Shown: positions 1-8,583, numbered from the stretch's first letter. The stretch is DNA of 64,000 bases from Catenibacillus scindens (GCF_014202115.1 NZ_JACHFW010000011.1:1-64000); one strand, 5' to 3'. The notes: a model not told the origin generated them from the letters alone. Numbers and translations: made by a program.

Positions 1-74
1 ACATAGTAATGAATCCTCTCTTTCGTATTGATTTTAGTATATCAGATTCATTAAAAATTGTCCGAAAAAGTGTC

Positions 75-692
75 TTAATTTATGAGACCATTATAATTAT
101 AAGCCCTGAATACAGTAGCCTGTGTGATTGATTTTGACTTCCGGTTCACAAACATCTCGCCGCCATGGATCTTATAGGTAAACCTCAATCCCTTTGCCGT
201 GAGGAACACACAGCCAGCTAACCGGCTCATCAGCTCCCACAGCGCTTCTTCCAGCTCACCTTTTGTCACCTCCATCTGCCCTATTCTGCTGCAGAACTCC
301 ATACAGGCAGCCCGCCTCTCCCGGTATAAACGTATCCGCTCCGCGTTGGCTGACAGCTCGGCAAGGTTGTATGGGATCTTCGTATAAGGCAGGTAAGAGT
401 GAACGGACGCCCGGCCAAGGCCGGTCTCTTTCATTATCTGCTCTATTTTATATCCAGCCGCCGCCAGCTCCGCTATCCGGCGGGAAACTGCCGTGGAGTA
501 CACGCCTGCCGTGATCAGCAGCTTCCTGGCTTTTAGAGCCGTGATTCCAAACTCGGCGGCCGCAGCGTTCAGGCCGCCAGCTGTATCATTATCTCTGTCA
601 TCATAGGAACCGAACGCATCTGCCACAGCGAGCATGAAATCCCGCATGACTTGGTTTGGATTATAATTTGGTTTCTTCTTCGGTCTGGGCAT
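75..692 (-). CDS. Helix-turn-helix protein of unknown function
   Basis: Predicted 205-residue DNA-binding protein. The first ~10 residues are basic (MPRPKKKPNY). Residues ~35-60 (LNAAAAEFGITALKARKLL) and ~75-98 (GYKIEQIMKETGLGRASV) look like two helix-turn-helix units, the second resembling sigma region 4 or resolvase-type HTH. There is no recognisable catalytic domain, and the C-terminal ~100 residues are not recognised. Similar stand-alone HTH proteins are, from memory, common in Lachnospiraceae, but I cannot name a function. It is transcribed leftward, separated by ~120 bp from the AT-rich cluster upstream, and its base composition is clearly richer in GC than that cluster, so it is probably not part of it. 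The start at 692 is the first ATG; no strong ribosome-binding site decides it. Confidence 0.75.
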   Translation of the reverse strand: MPRPKKKPNYNPNQVMRDFMLAVADAFGSYDDRDNDTAGGLNAAAAEFGITALKARKLLITAGVYSTAVSRRIAELAAAGYKIEQIMKETGLGRASVHSYLPYTKIPYNLAELSANAERIRLYRERRAACMEFCSRIGQMEVTKGELEEALWELMSRLAGCVFLTAKGLRFTYKIHGGEMFVNRKSKSITQATVFRAYNYNGLIN

Positions 693-814
693 TATAGCAG
701 CACACTCATTTTCATTTCCAATCTAAACTTTCGTTCACAAAAAATCAGCTTTGTTCCACAAACGTAGGAATTATATTTATTAATCTATGAAGTTACGTCT
801 ATTTATAAATCAGC

Positions 815-1456
815 TTATTTAACCGGTATCACAATATGTTTAATAATATTATCAAACACAATGTTTTCTTCTTGCACACATATAATTTCATAATATTCAA
901 CTTTTTTATGATTTTGATAAAGTAATTCTCTAAAATTGCTTTTGGTAAAATTGTCAAAGACATGGGTCTTTTGTTCAAACTGCTCTAAATTAGTAAATGC
1001 TTGTGTACCCTCTTTTTTTGCTCTTTTTATTTGTCTATTAATTGATAAATCAATCTCATTTCCTTCTGTTTTCAAATAAATAAAAATTATTCGATTACTT
1101 GATTCTGTATCCGATAAATTCATAAAAAGCTTAAATGAATTAAGATCTCGTGGAGATCCATCTAAAATAATAACATCTTTTTTGTACATGAACCGCGCAA
1201 CTGCACGATATAATAATTCATCTATAAAGGCATCGACCAAAACTCCTCTTTCCATGCTTTTGTTTGCATTATTTGCATTTTTATGAATTAAGTTAACTTC
1301 ATCTTCTGTAAGAACGCTGATACTTTCAACATCATAAGCTAAGAGCTTTGGCACACTCAAAATCACTGCCTGATTTCCATAATAGCTTTTTATTTTTTTG
1401 CTTTGTGTTGTTTTCCCAAATCCTGGATAGCCACATAATGATAATATTATTGCCAT
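815..1456 (-). CDS. P-loop nucleoside/nucleotide kinase-like protein
   Basis: 213 residues. The N-terminus carries a Walker A motif (GYPGFGKTT, residues ~8-16), and residues ~94-100 (DVIILDGSPRD) match the Walker B/DGxPR element of the adenylate kinase family, where the DGFPR motif binds the NMP substrate. A basic stretch around residues 138-150 (NRQIKRAKKEG) could be a LID-like region. This indicates transfer of phosphate to a nucleotide or nucleoside, but the substrate cannot be read from sequence. It is the last gene of the six-gene cluster, 11 bp after the nucleosidase-fusion gene, and very AT-rich like its neighbours. Alternative: a small regulatory AAA ATPase. Confidence 0.75.
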   Translation of the reverse strand: MAIILSLCGYPGFGKTTQSKKIKSYYGNQAVILSVPKLLAYDVESISVLTEDEVNLIHKNANNANKSMERGVLVDAFIDELLYRAVARFMYKKDVIILDGSPRDLNSFKLFMNLSDTESSNRIIFIYLKTEGNEIDLSINRQIKRAKKEGTQAFTNLEQFEQKTHVFDNFTKSNFRELLYQNHKKVEYYEIICVQEENIVFDNIIKHIVIPVK

Positions 1457-1467
1457 AATATTACCTA

Positions 1468-3261
1468 TCAGTAAATTATTCCATTCTCAAAAACATAAAA
1501 GAGAAAATCATACAAATTTTTTCTTGCCATATTTTGATGTTCATCTGTTTTGTCATATCCCCAATCAGAAATAGACTTAATCGCAATCCATTTGATTCCT
1601 TTGTCATGGCATGCGCTATAAATACCTGCTGCCTCCATATCTCCATTTATTGCTTCTGGAAAATTTTTCTTTAGTTCAGACACTATACGTCTAGAATTTA
1701 CCAAAAGATTGCCTGTAAGCAACAAGCCAAAAGATATATTTATCTTTTTATCATATAAATGACTTGCTATTCTAAATGCATCCAATAGTTCAGTTGATAC
1801 AGCAGCCTTATCACCTCTTGGTATATATTGAATCTCATTTCCAATATCTTTAACTTTTGCCGTTTCATACATCTGTAATTGGTTAGCAACAACAATATCT
1901 CCAATCTTATTACCGTCTTTTGTTTCCGTATCTTTGGGTTTTAAACCATAGCATATTCCGGTAGATATAATATAATGGGGGGTTAATAAGCGCGATATAT
2001 CTCTGATTTTATCACGCGCTGAACCCATACGTTCTGTTCCCATTTCTGTTTGTGCAAGAAACAGATCCAAGGAACCCATAATGCCAAGATGATATAAATA
2101 TGATTCTTCTAATTTTAGAACATTAATAGGGAGACTATATTCTTTAGCTTTCCGTAAAACCACATCTGTTTCTTTATCCGTAGCTGTACATATTAACAAT
2201 GTTTTTATCATTTTCTCTTCCTCCATTCTGTTTTTTAAATATTCGGAATCATTCTCTTTTAAACAGTTGTCCAACATAATAATTCGGGATAAAAGATGTT
2301 GCCAGCTTATGTTTCCCTGTTTTTCAGGCATTTTTATTGATGCACGCTTGATACGGTTACAAATTGCATTTCGGATATTTGACTGATATTTCACATCATC
2401 TGATAAACACTTATATAGAGTCCCGATTATTTTCCTGACTTCCTCTATAAATAGAACTTTAACACTTTTTAATTTTCTTTCTTCTTCTATTAGTAGACTA
2501 ATGCTTTTCAAATTAAGAACCCTTCGATCACACATCTCTATAATACAGCAATTTATTCCATAATCGTGTAGTGGGAAATTTTTTGATAAACGGTCAAAAA
2601 ACTGTAAACTGTTAATGCCTGTAATAATATCGCCATTTACATGTTGCATATAAGTATAAATATGAACCAAGGAAAGATTTCTTGCTAATTGCTTTCGATT
2701 ATAAATTGATAAATTAATTCCATCAAACAAAGATAATGTAATCGCTTTATTATCTCTTCGTTCCAAGGTTTTTTTTATCTTTTTTCCGCTTTGATGTAAA
2801 AGAATTCTGTCCTCCTCTTGGACAAATAAATCTGACATCCCCGTATTTATCCAGCTTTTCAAATCCGTTTCAAGCCTTATGGTAGTACTCTCAGTTTTTA
2901 TGATCTCAGGATTGTATCTTTCAAGTTGATGTGGTATTTTATCAAAGTACATTGTATAACGGAGTGTTTCTTCTCTATATATACGCTGATTAAACGCAAG
3001 CAGCTCATCGACTGTGTAAAACGCCGAAACAGGATGTAATAAATTTGCTCGCAAAAGCTTCAGCAGCATATTCCTTGTTTTCGGAAAATCGTAGTATAAC
3101 TCCCAAACAAAAGCAATTGAAATATATAAGGGCTCATAATTAAACAAATAAGCTATTTTTAAAGCATTACATAAGGACAAATCTAAATTATACGACTTTA
3201 ATTTTGTTTCTCTATATAATTCCCTATTCAAAAAATGTAAATAAATTACTTCTGTCTCCAT
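1468..3261 (-). CDS. Fusion protein with C-terminal MTA/SAH nucleosidase-like (PNP) domain
   Basis: About 597 residues. The last ~240 residues are a purine nucleoside phosphorylase/5'-methylthioadenosine nucleosidase fold: an N-terminal strand (KTLLICTATDKET), a glycine-rich loop (IISTGICYG), the substrate-binding NGDMEAAGIYSA stretch equivalent to the family's VDMEGAA, and KSISDWGYDK with the catalytic-type Asp. The first ~350 residues are helical, charged and not recognised; they hold no P-loop or zinc site that I can see. The start at 3261 (METEVIYLHF) avoids overlap with the upstream gene; an in-frame alternative at 3321 would overlap it by 47 bp. Known family activity is hydrolysis or phosphorolysis of N-glycosidic bonds. 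As part of this cluster it may release a base from a nucleoside. PNP domains fused to unknown helical modules also occur as effectors in bacterial defence proteins, so that role is possible. Confidence 0.75.
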   Translation of the reverse strand: METEVIYLHFLNRELYRETKLKSYNLDLSLCNALKIAYLFNYEPLYISIAFVWELYYDFPKTRNMLLKLLRANLLHPVSAFYTVDELLAFNQRIYREETLRYTMYFDKIPHQLERYNPEIIKTESTTIRLETDLKSWINTGMSDLFVQEEDRILLHQSGKKIKKTLERRDNKAITLSLFDGINLSIYNRKQLARNLSLVHIYTYMQHVNGDIITGINSLQFFDRLSKNFPLHDYGINCCIIEMCDRRVLNLKSISLLIEEERKLKSVKVLFIEEVRKIIGTLYKCLSDDVKYQSNIRNAICNRIKRASIKMPEKQGNISWQHLLSRIIMLDNCLKENDSEYLKNRMEEEKMIKTLLICTATDKETDVVLRKAKEYSLPINVLKLEESYLYHLGIMGSLDLFLAQTEMGTERMGSARDKIRDISRLLTPHYIISTGICYGLKPKDTETKDGNKIGDIVVANQLQMYETAKVKDIGNEIQYIPRGDKAAVSTELLDAFRIASHLYDKKINISFGLLLTGNLLVNSRRIVSELKKNFPEAINGDMEAAGIYSACHDKGIKWIAIKSISDWGYDKTDEHQNMARKNLYDFLFYVFENGIIY

Positions 3262-3274
3262 TCTATTGTTATCT

Positions 3275-3805
3275 TTATATATTCTTCTTTTTATTGCAAT
3301 AATAATTACATGCCATATCAATCACTGTCATATCTTTGATATCTCCCTGATGAATTTTTTTGACTACAATATCAAAACTATCCATCAGTTCGCATAAATT
3401 CGCTACAATTACATCAGATATTATATTCATAAAAGGATGCATCCATTTTTCAATAATATTTCCATACATATTTAAATTTTTTCTGCAATAATGGCTATTC
3501 TCCGGAATTACAGAAACTACGCATTTTTTATAGTATTTTGCAACTATCATTTCTTGTGCTGTCCCTACTCCAAGCTTAGATTCAGCATTTACAATAATAA
3601 GATCACAATTTCTAATTAAGTTACAATCATGTCCAACAATTTCCATAGAATCAGACTCATCTAAATCTGGATCATCGGGATCCATAAAAAATAATTTTTC
3701 TTTTATATTTCCGTCTAATTCCTTTTTATATAGCGCACGCCAATCTTCAATTTTTCCAATTTCATCACCTTTTGCAACTTTTCCTGCTAAATAAATTTTA
3801 ATCAT
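3275..3805 (-). CDS. Nucleoside 2-deoxyribosyltransferase-like protein
   Basis: 176 residues. The start IYLAGKVAKG (residues 4-13) is the typical first strand and loop of the nucleoside deoxyribosyltransferase/SLOG-like fold. The central NCDLIIVNAESKLGVGTAQE (residues ~67-86) matches the family's D-x-x-V-A...S-x-G-T-x-x-E signature, with the Glu (about residue 86) in the position of the catalytic nucleophile. The family swaps bases between deoxyribonucleosides or hydrolyses nucleotides. The ATG at 3805 has a plausible Shine-Dalgarno (GGAGGTAGATC) upstream. It is 17 bp after the phosphoribosyltransferase gene and just before the nucleosidase fusion, so all three neighbours act on glycosidic bonds. 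Confidence 0.75.
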   Translation of the reverse strand: MIKIYLAGKVAKGDEIGKIEDWRALYKKELDGNIKEKLFFMDPDDPDLDESDSMEIVGHDCNLIRNCDLIIVNAESKLGVGTAQEMIVAKYYKKCVVSVIPENSHYCRKNLNMYGNIIEKWMHPFMNIISDVIVANLCELMDSFDIVVKKIHQGDIKDMTVIDMACNYYCNKKKNI

Positions 3806-3822
3806 GATCTACCTCCAATCTG

Positions 3823-4353
3823 CTAATTAATATCAATAGTTTCCCATGGAAAAACAGCCCAGGCACATCTTTTATCCGAATAATAATCCACAATAAAATT
3901 GGCAACAGGCAATGTTGTATCTAAAAATGTATCATAAATCATACAGGCTGTTCTAATGTTAAGATTAGTATTCAATTCTTTCATGTAATCATATACTGTT
4001 TTTAGAGTATAGCCTGTATTAAATACATCATCTACAATCAGAATTTTTTTCTTATTTAATGAATGAATATTGTTTTTGGTAAATAACGATTCGATCTGTG
4101 GATGTTGTCTTAAACTTCGTATATCATCATTTATATTAGTTGAGGCTTTTATAGAATATAGCTCCTGTATTTTGAATAAATGTGCTAATATTAAACCAGT
4201 AAAAAACCCGCCTCTGGATATAGAAATAATAACCTCTGGTATATACTCATCCTCTTTCATTTTTTTGTAAATATCAACACAATAATCGGTTAGTTCTAAC
4301 CACGAATAGTTTTTTACATCTATTGTATTGATCTCATCCTGTTCATTATTCAT
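3823..4353 (-). CDS. Phosphoribosyltransferase family protein
   Basis: 176 residues with the type I PRTase fold. The diagnostic PRPP-binding loop is ILIVDDVFNTGYTL (residues ~102-115), with the two acidic residues and the TGxT that hold the ribose-5-phosphate and pyrophosphate. The preceding IISISRGGFFTGLILAH (residues ~42-58) is the usual first PPi-loop region (SRGG). Family chemistry is transfer of ribose-5-phosphate from PRPP to a base; the hood region that sets base specificity does not identify the base. The gene follows the transporter gene by 4 bp. In this context it would convert an imported or released base to its nucleotide. Confidence 0.85.
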   Translation of the reverse strand: MNNEQDEINTIDVKNYSWLELTDYCVDIYKKMKEDEYIPEVIISISRGGFFTGLILAHLFKIQELYSIKASTNINDDIRSLRQHPQIESLFTKNNIHSLNKKKILIVDDVFNTGYTLKTVYDYMKELNTNLNIRTACMIYDTFLDTTLPVANFIVDYYSDKRCAWAVFPWETIDIN

Positions 4354-4357
4354 GCAC

Positions 4358-5014
4358 TTATCCTTCTTCCGAATATTGATCTCTTAACAATCCTATTTTT
4401 TTTAAAACAAACAAAATCGGCATTGTAAATAATGAAATAATCCCTTTATATAATGCACTAGATCCTGCTGCTATGATTAAAAATTTCCAATCTTTTTCAA
4501 AAGCAAAAGCAATTATATAAAATATAATTCCATCAATCATTGCAGCAAACAAATTGGAGATTATACTCCAAACATATATTGATGTATTGGTTTCATATTT
4601 TAATTTATGAAAGATTACTGCATTTGTGTTTCCACTTATATATCCAGCTATAATACTAGCGATAGTGATTCTAAAATAGTTCCCATAGACAAATTCAATC
4701 GCTTTAGCCTCAAATGAATCAGTTGACCATTCGCCGGTTGGTAACATTATATACATTTTTAACCAAAAAGCTATGACTATATTAGCGATAACCATCATCT
4801 TGATTACAACTTTTGTCTTTTCAAGACCTATATAATTATTGATAAGATCCATCCATGTAAAGGAAACGGCATATAGAATTGATCCTATAGGAATCGCAAG
4901 CCAAAAAATTTCCACTGTTTTTGCAACTGTTAAATTTGATAAAATTTGTAAAAGACAATATCCGATAACTAAGAATATTTCTTTATTCCAATTTAAAGTA
5001 AAGGCATCTTTCAT
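4358..5014 (-). CDS. VUT-family (YhhQ-like) membrane transporter
   Basis: 218 residues with about six hydrophobic segments (residues ~13-30, 35-58, 68-88, 112-130, 145-168, 175-205). The pattern SILYAVSFTWMDLINNYIG early in the protein and GYISGNTNAVIFHKLK in the middle are the features I associate with the VUT (DUF165/YhhQ) family. Characterised YhhQ proteins import 7-deazaguanine queuosine precursors such as preQ0 and preQ1. The gene overlaps the upstream kinase by 4 bp (ATGA), which implies translational coupling. It gives the cluster an uptake step for a base or nucleobase-like compound. Substrate is inferred only from family and context. Confidence 0.75.
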   Translation of the reverse strand: MKDAFTLNWNKEIFLVIGYCLLQILSNLTVAKTVEIFWLAIPIGSILYAVSFTWMDLINNYIGLEKTKVVIKMMVIANIVIAFWLKMYIMLPTGEWSTDSFEAKAIEFVYGNYFRITIASIIAGYISGNTNAVIFHKLKYETNTSIYVWSIISNLFAAMIDGIIFYIIAFAFEKDWKFLIIAAGSSALYKGIISLFTMPILFVLKKIGLLRDQYSEEG

Positions 5015-5559
5015 TTTCTTTTATTTAAAATTAATGTATATATCTCTTCTATTTGTTCATTTAATTTATCTATGCCGTCTAATCCAGTATATTGCTGAAT
5101 TATTCGATATTGCACTTCATTATAATCCAATATTTTTTTCATTACCGAACTTAGTTTTATGGCCTCTTCACATGATTGATATCTTCCCTGATTGGTATAA
5201 TTTCCATTTCCACAAATCAAATAATTTATGTTGTCAAATTCCGAATGGCAATCCAAAGCCATTTTATAAAAGCTGTCTTTTATTTTAATATTACTTTGAT
5301 AAAGCAATGATAAAAGTAACGGCGAATCCATTATCGCCAACTCTACTTTTCCATCAAGTTTTGTCAGTCCTACATATTGCTTAGAAAACAAGTACACTTG
5401 ATTTGATAATATTGTATCATTTCCTTCCCATACTTTTTGCTTTGCATATTCAGTAACCAATTCGCAATTGATTCCCCGCATTTTGAGCATGGAATAAAAA
5501 TAAGCGGAATATGTAGATTTTCCAACTCCTGGACCACCAAAAAAATTTAAAACCAACAC
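5011..5559 (-). CDS. P-loop kinase (NadR/AAA_28-like), first gene of the cluster
   Basis: 182 residues. Walker A is FGGPGVGKST (residues ~7-16). Downstream the EYAK element at residues ~38-41 and MDSPLL (~82-87) resemble NadR-type nicotinamide riboside kinases and the phage-encoded ATPase/kinase family, which phosphorylate small nucleosides. The start is a GTG at 5559, preceded by AAAGGAG about 10 bases upstream; a nearby ATG is out of frame. It is the most upstream of six tightly packed genes and lies just 16 bp after a broken wecB fragment, so transcription probably reads in from the capsule operon. Substrate unknown. Confidence 0.75.
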   Translation of the reverse strand: MLVLNFFGGPGVGKSTYSAYFYSMLKMRGINCELVTEYAKQKVWEGNDTILSNQVYLFSKQYVGLTKLDGKVELAIMDSPLLLSLLYQSNIKIKDSFYKMALDCHSEFDNINYLICGNGNYTNQGRYQSCEEAIKLSSVMKKILDYNEVQYRIIQQYTGLDGIDKLNEQIEEIYTLILNKRK

Positions 5560-5574
5560 ATTAATCTATCTCCT

Positions 5575-5937
5575 TTAAAACTTTCTCCATACCATCTTAT
5601 TCACAACCCCAGTATAGCTCTGGATGATCTTTACCACCTTTGTGCTTACATTCTCCTCCACATAATCCGGCACCGGAATTCCGTAATCGCCTTCCTGATT
5701 CATGGTCACTGCGGTGTCCACCGCCTGCAGCAGACTTACTTCATCGATACCGGCAAGGATAAAGCAGGCCTTGTCCAGGGCTTCCGGGCGCTCGGTGCTT
5801 GTCCGGATACATACCGCTGGGAAAGGATGCCCCACAGAAGTAAAGAAGCTGCTCTCCTCCGGCAGGGTGCCGGAATCGGACACTACCGCAAAGGCATTCA
5901 TCTGCAGATGGTTATAATCGTGAAAGCCTACTGCATT
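5575..5937 (-). pseudogene. C-terminal fragment of UDP-GlcNAc 2-epimerase
   Basis: About 120 residues that read as the end of a non-hydrolysing UDP-GlcNAc 2-epimerase of the WecB/Cap5-type: GFHDYNHLQMNAF, VVSDSGTLPEESSF, the UDP-binding RTSTERPEALDKA and a tail ending NKMVWRKF. The reading continues upstream of the only in-frame ATG (5901) to about 5937, where it runs into the 3' end of the flippase gene. The N-terminal ~260 residues are missing, so it cannot be active. A complete, different epimerase lies at 11221-12336. This is a scar of recombination at the 3' edge of the capsule cluster. Confidence 0.85.
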
Positions 5938-7394
5938 TTTACCGAGTTTATTCCTTTAAGCAGCGCTAATACTCTCTTGAAGTTTAATAATAGGAGTGGT
6001 GTACCATAAATAACAAATGTTAAACCAAAAGTTATAAGTGATGAAAATCCGTCAAGAAATCTTATCTGAATCTGGTGAGCAATGATGCCACAAATAATAA
6101 TTTCTACTAGGATGGTCAACATTTGCTTTACATTGATTAGTTCCGTGACCTTCGTTTTTAATAACTGTCCGCTTCGGAAAAGCATTATAACTGAGAGCAC
6201 GCACGTTATAAGCACTGTAGAAATGGCAGGGCCTACTATGCCAAAAATATTAAAAAACCAAATATTCAAAACCAAATTTGACAGCACCGCGCTGCCAGAA
6301 TATATAATCAACTCTTTAGTTCTTCCTTTTGCTGCAAATACAATGGTAGTATTTGCAAAACGGAACATATCAACGATAATATACAAAACAAAGATCGTGG
6401 TCGCTGAAAGATACTTTGGATCATATAAAATAACCATCAAATCTCTGGCTCCCACAATTGCTCCTCCTGCGATGAGCCATGTAATGGTATAGCTAATCTG
6501 TATATACTTTGAAAACGTATCCGCTGCCTTATCATACTTTTTTTCAGCAATATACCGTGTTATGTATGGGACAAGAACCGTGATAAATGAGGATGTCAAC
6601 ATATCAAAAGGCAGTTCCTTGGCAGCAATTGAGTAAAGCGCTATATCCTCTGTGGTACCAAACCATCCAATGACTAGTTTATCCAGATTACGCGACAGTG
6701 AATTGGTTATAATATACATTGCCATAGGTATGCTATACGCAAGTATCTCTTTGGTCTGTAAAAATCTGGCCTTTCGGATATCTATAACAAAAAAATGCTT
6801 TCTGCTGTACCATACCATATATGCAAGCATAATAATGTCTAATAGCAAAGAATTAATTAGTACAACTTCTATCGTCTTGAAAAGGTAGCTGGCCAAAAAA
6901 ACTGCAAATACCTTAAGTACTGAAAAAAGCAGATTTCTGACTGCGATTATCTTGGCTCGACGATATGATATAAACAAAACCTGTAGCATATTTGTGGCAT
7001 TTGTCAGTAAGGGAATAAATGCGACGTATATCATAAGTCCCGCAACCTTTGGTTCTCCAAAGTATGCCGCAATTTGATTTTTAAACACTAAAACAACAAT
7101 TGCTCCGATTACACCGATGATAATCTGCAAAGCAAATATTGTTTCTACATAAGATTTCCCGACTTCTCCACCCTTATCCTTGTTATAAAAAAAGTTTATT
7201 GCGTCTGTCATTCCCATGATAGTAATGGACGTTACAGTTGTAGACACAAGAATAGCCTGTGAATATAACCCATATTCATCAAGGCTGAAATTCACAGCAA
7301 GTAATTTATAAATCAAAATAGAAATACAGGCTGTAACAACTCTTACAAATGTCAGCACCAAGGAGTCTGTTGCTGCTCCATTACGCAATTTCAA
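5928..7394 (-). CDS. Wzx-type oligosaccharide flippase
   Basis: 488 residues with 12-14 hydrophobic segments spread along the whole length, typical of the MATE-like/polysaccharide transport superfamily (family length ~400-500). Basic residues between segments and the opening MKLRNGAATDSLVLTFVRVV fit Wzx proteins. Expected role: moving undecaprenyl-pyrophosphate-linked repeat units across the cytoplasmic membrane before polymerisation. It sits with the polymerase (8648-9973) and glycosyltransferases, as required for a Wzx/Wzy pathway. Its stop lies inside the broken wecB fragment, so the last residues may have been altered by that rearrangement. Confidence 0.9.
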   Translation of the reverse strand: MKLRNGAATDSLVLTFVRVVTACISILIYKLLAVNFSLDEYGLYSQAILVSTTVTSITIMGMTDAINFFYNKDKGGEVGKSYVETIFALQIIIGVIGAIVVLVFKNQIAAYFGEPKVAGLMIYVAFIPLLTNATNMLQVLFISYRRAKIIAVRNLLFSVLKVFAVFLASYLFKTIEVVLINSLLLDIIMLAYMVWYSRKHFFVIDIRKARFLQTKEILAYSIPMAMYIITNSLSRNLDKLVIGWFGTTEDIALYSIAAKELPFDMLTSSFITVLVPYITRYIAEKKYDKAADTFSKYIQISYTITWLIAGGAIVGARDLMVILYDPKYLSATTIFVLYIIVDMFRFANTTIVFAAKGRTKELIIYSGSAVLSNLVLNIWFFNIFGIVGPAISTVLITCVLSVIMLFRSGQLLKTKVTELINVKQMLTILVEIIICGIIAHQIQIRFLDGFSSLITFGLTFVIYGTPLLLLNFKRVLALLKGINSVKMQ

Positions 7395-7416
7395 CTCAAA
7401 ATCACCATCCTTGTTA

Positions 7417-7983
7417 TTAATCGGTAAGTAGCTTCACTACTTTTGCTGGATTACCTGCCACAATACAATTCGACGGTACGTCTTTAGTTACTACACTGTG
7501 ACTGGCAACGATAGCCCCCCCCTCCGATGCTAACACCTTTAAGTATAGCTGAATATTCACCTAACCAAACATTATCACCTATCTCCACCGCTTTGTGAGC
7601 AGCATATTTCCAAGTCCATAATTCTCCATAAAAATCACTATGACTCATTTGTCTTCTTAAGTCTGGTTCCGTAGGATGGTTATTATTGTCAAATATCCTA
7701 ACATCAGATGAAATAATGACGTCATTTCCAATTACAATGGAATCCATCGCCCCTATGAAGGAACGATACCCCATGTAAAAATTGTCTCCAATTATTATCC
7801 TCCCCCCCTGAAACGAACGTAAAGTTCCTTTTATCTCACATCTATTCCCTATTTGTATATTTTCCCTATGATCAGAAATACATCTAGAGGTAAAATCAAG
7901 TCCTAATTTTTCTCCGTGAATGCTGTTTCTATTAAATTCTTTATAATTTTTTTTATTCTTATTTTTTTTAAAATCTCCTTCAT
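7417..7983 (-). pseudogene. Hexapeptide-repeat O-acetyltransferase with two homopolymer frameshifts
   Basis: A left-handed beta-helix acetyltransferase can be read across three segments. It starts at ATG 7983 (MKEILKK), shifts frame in an A8 run near 7950, continues through FNRNSIHGEKLGLDFTS and MGYRSFIGAMDSIVIGNDV with hexapeptide repeats and the catalytic-type His region (HPTEPDLRRQ), then shifts again in a G8 run (plus-strand C8 at 7516-7523 region). With seven Gs the sequence would continue GGGAIVASHSVVTKDVPS and end GNPAKVVKLLTD at 7417, a standard ending for the family. One base in each run restores one frame of ~188 residues. It is therefore a pseudogene, a phase-variable gene, or carries homopolymer sequencing errors. 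Only the middle part (7484-7774) is open as a 96-residue frame. Confidence 0.8.
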
Positions 7984-8031
7984 AAGTGGTTCCTCATTCA
8001 AAACATCAACGATTATATATACACAATCAAT

Positions 8032-8583
8032 CTATAGATCATATCCTATGCTGCCATCAGATAGTATCTTTTTCATCTCATTCTTTTCTTCCTGAGTTTT
8101 GCTGGAATAGTGTGTGTTCCAAACATTTTCATTATTCATACGACCTTTATTTTCTTCTATATAGCCTGTAACAGTTTTTATTACTTTTGCCGGATTTCCT
8201 ACCACAAGGGAGTCATTCGGAATATCTTTTGTCACAACAGCTCCCGCACCAACGATGACATTATCTCCAATTTCTATACCTGGAAGAATAATTGCTCCTG
8301 CTCCAATAAAAACATTACTACCAATTTTTATTCTCCCAACCCGACTATATCCCAAGAATTTTTTCGTGCTCCCATCATGTGTTAATAGCCGTGCATCCGA
8401 AATAGTAACATTGTTACCCATACTGATTAAAAATCCATGGTGTACATCAATCTTACTTGTTAATATGTGACAGTTTTCTCCCATCTCTATACCATATGTT
8501 CTTAATTCTTCATTGGAATATCCACTCCCACGGATTTTCCGCTTAAGCTTCATCAGCAACTGTTTCAATTTCATATTATTCAC
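8032..8583 (-). CDS. Hexapeptide-repeat acetyltransferase
   Basis: 183 residues with left-handed beta-helix hexapeptide repeats: GENCHILTSKIDVHHGFLI, GNNVTISDARLLTHDG (His of the active-site type), GSNVFIGAGAIILPGIEIG, GDNVIVGAGAVVTKDIP and the family-typical NPAKVIK ending of the repeat domain. Function in this locus is most likely O-acetylation of a capsule sugar with acetyl-CoA; N-acetylation of an amino sugar is an alternative. The gene follows the polymerase gene by 64 bp and precedes the frameshifted paralogue, which has the same fold. Confidence 0.85.
   Translation of the reverse strand: MNNMKLKQLLMKLKRKIRGSGYSNEELRTYGIEMGENCHILTSKIDVHHGFLISMGNNVTISDARLLTHDGSTKKFLGYSRVGRIKIGSNVFIGAGAIILPGIEIGDNVIVGAGAVVTKDIPNDSLVVGNPAKVIKTVTGYIEENKGRMNNENVWNTHYSSKTQEEKNEMKKILSDGSIGYDL

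Noticed and set aside
4839..5288. 149-codon plus-strand frame across the VUT and kinase genes
   Set aside because: It crosses two well-supported minus-strand genes and has low-complexity hydrophobic sequence with no start signals.
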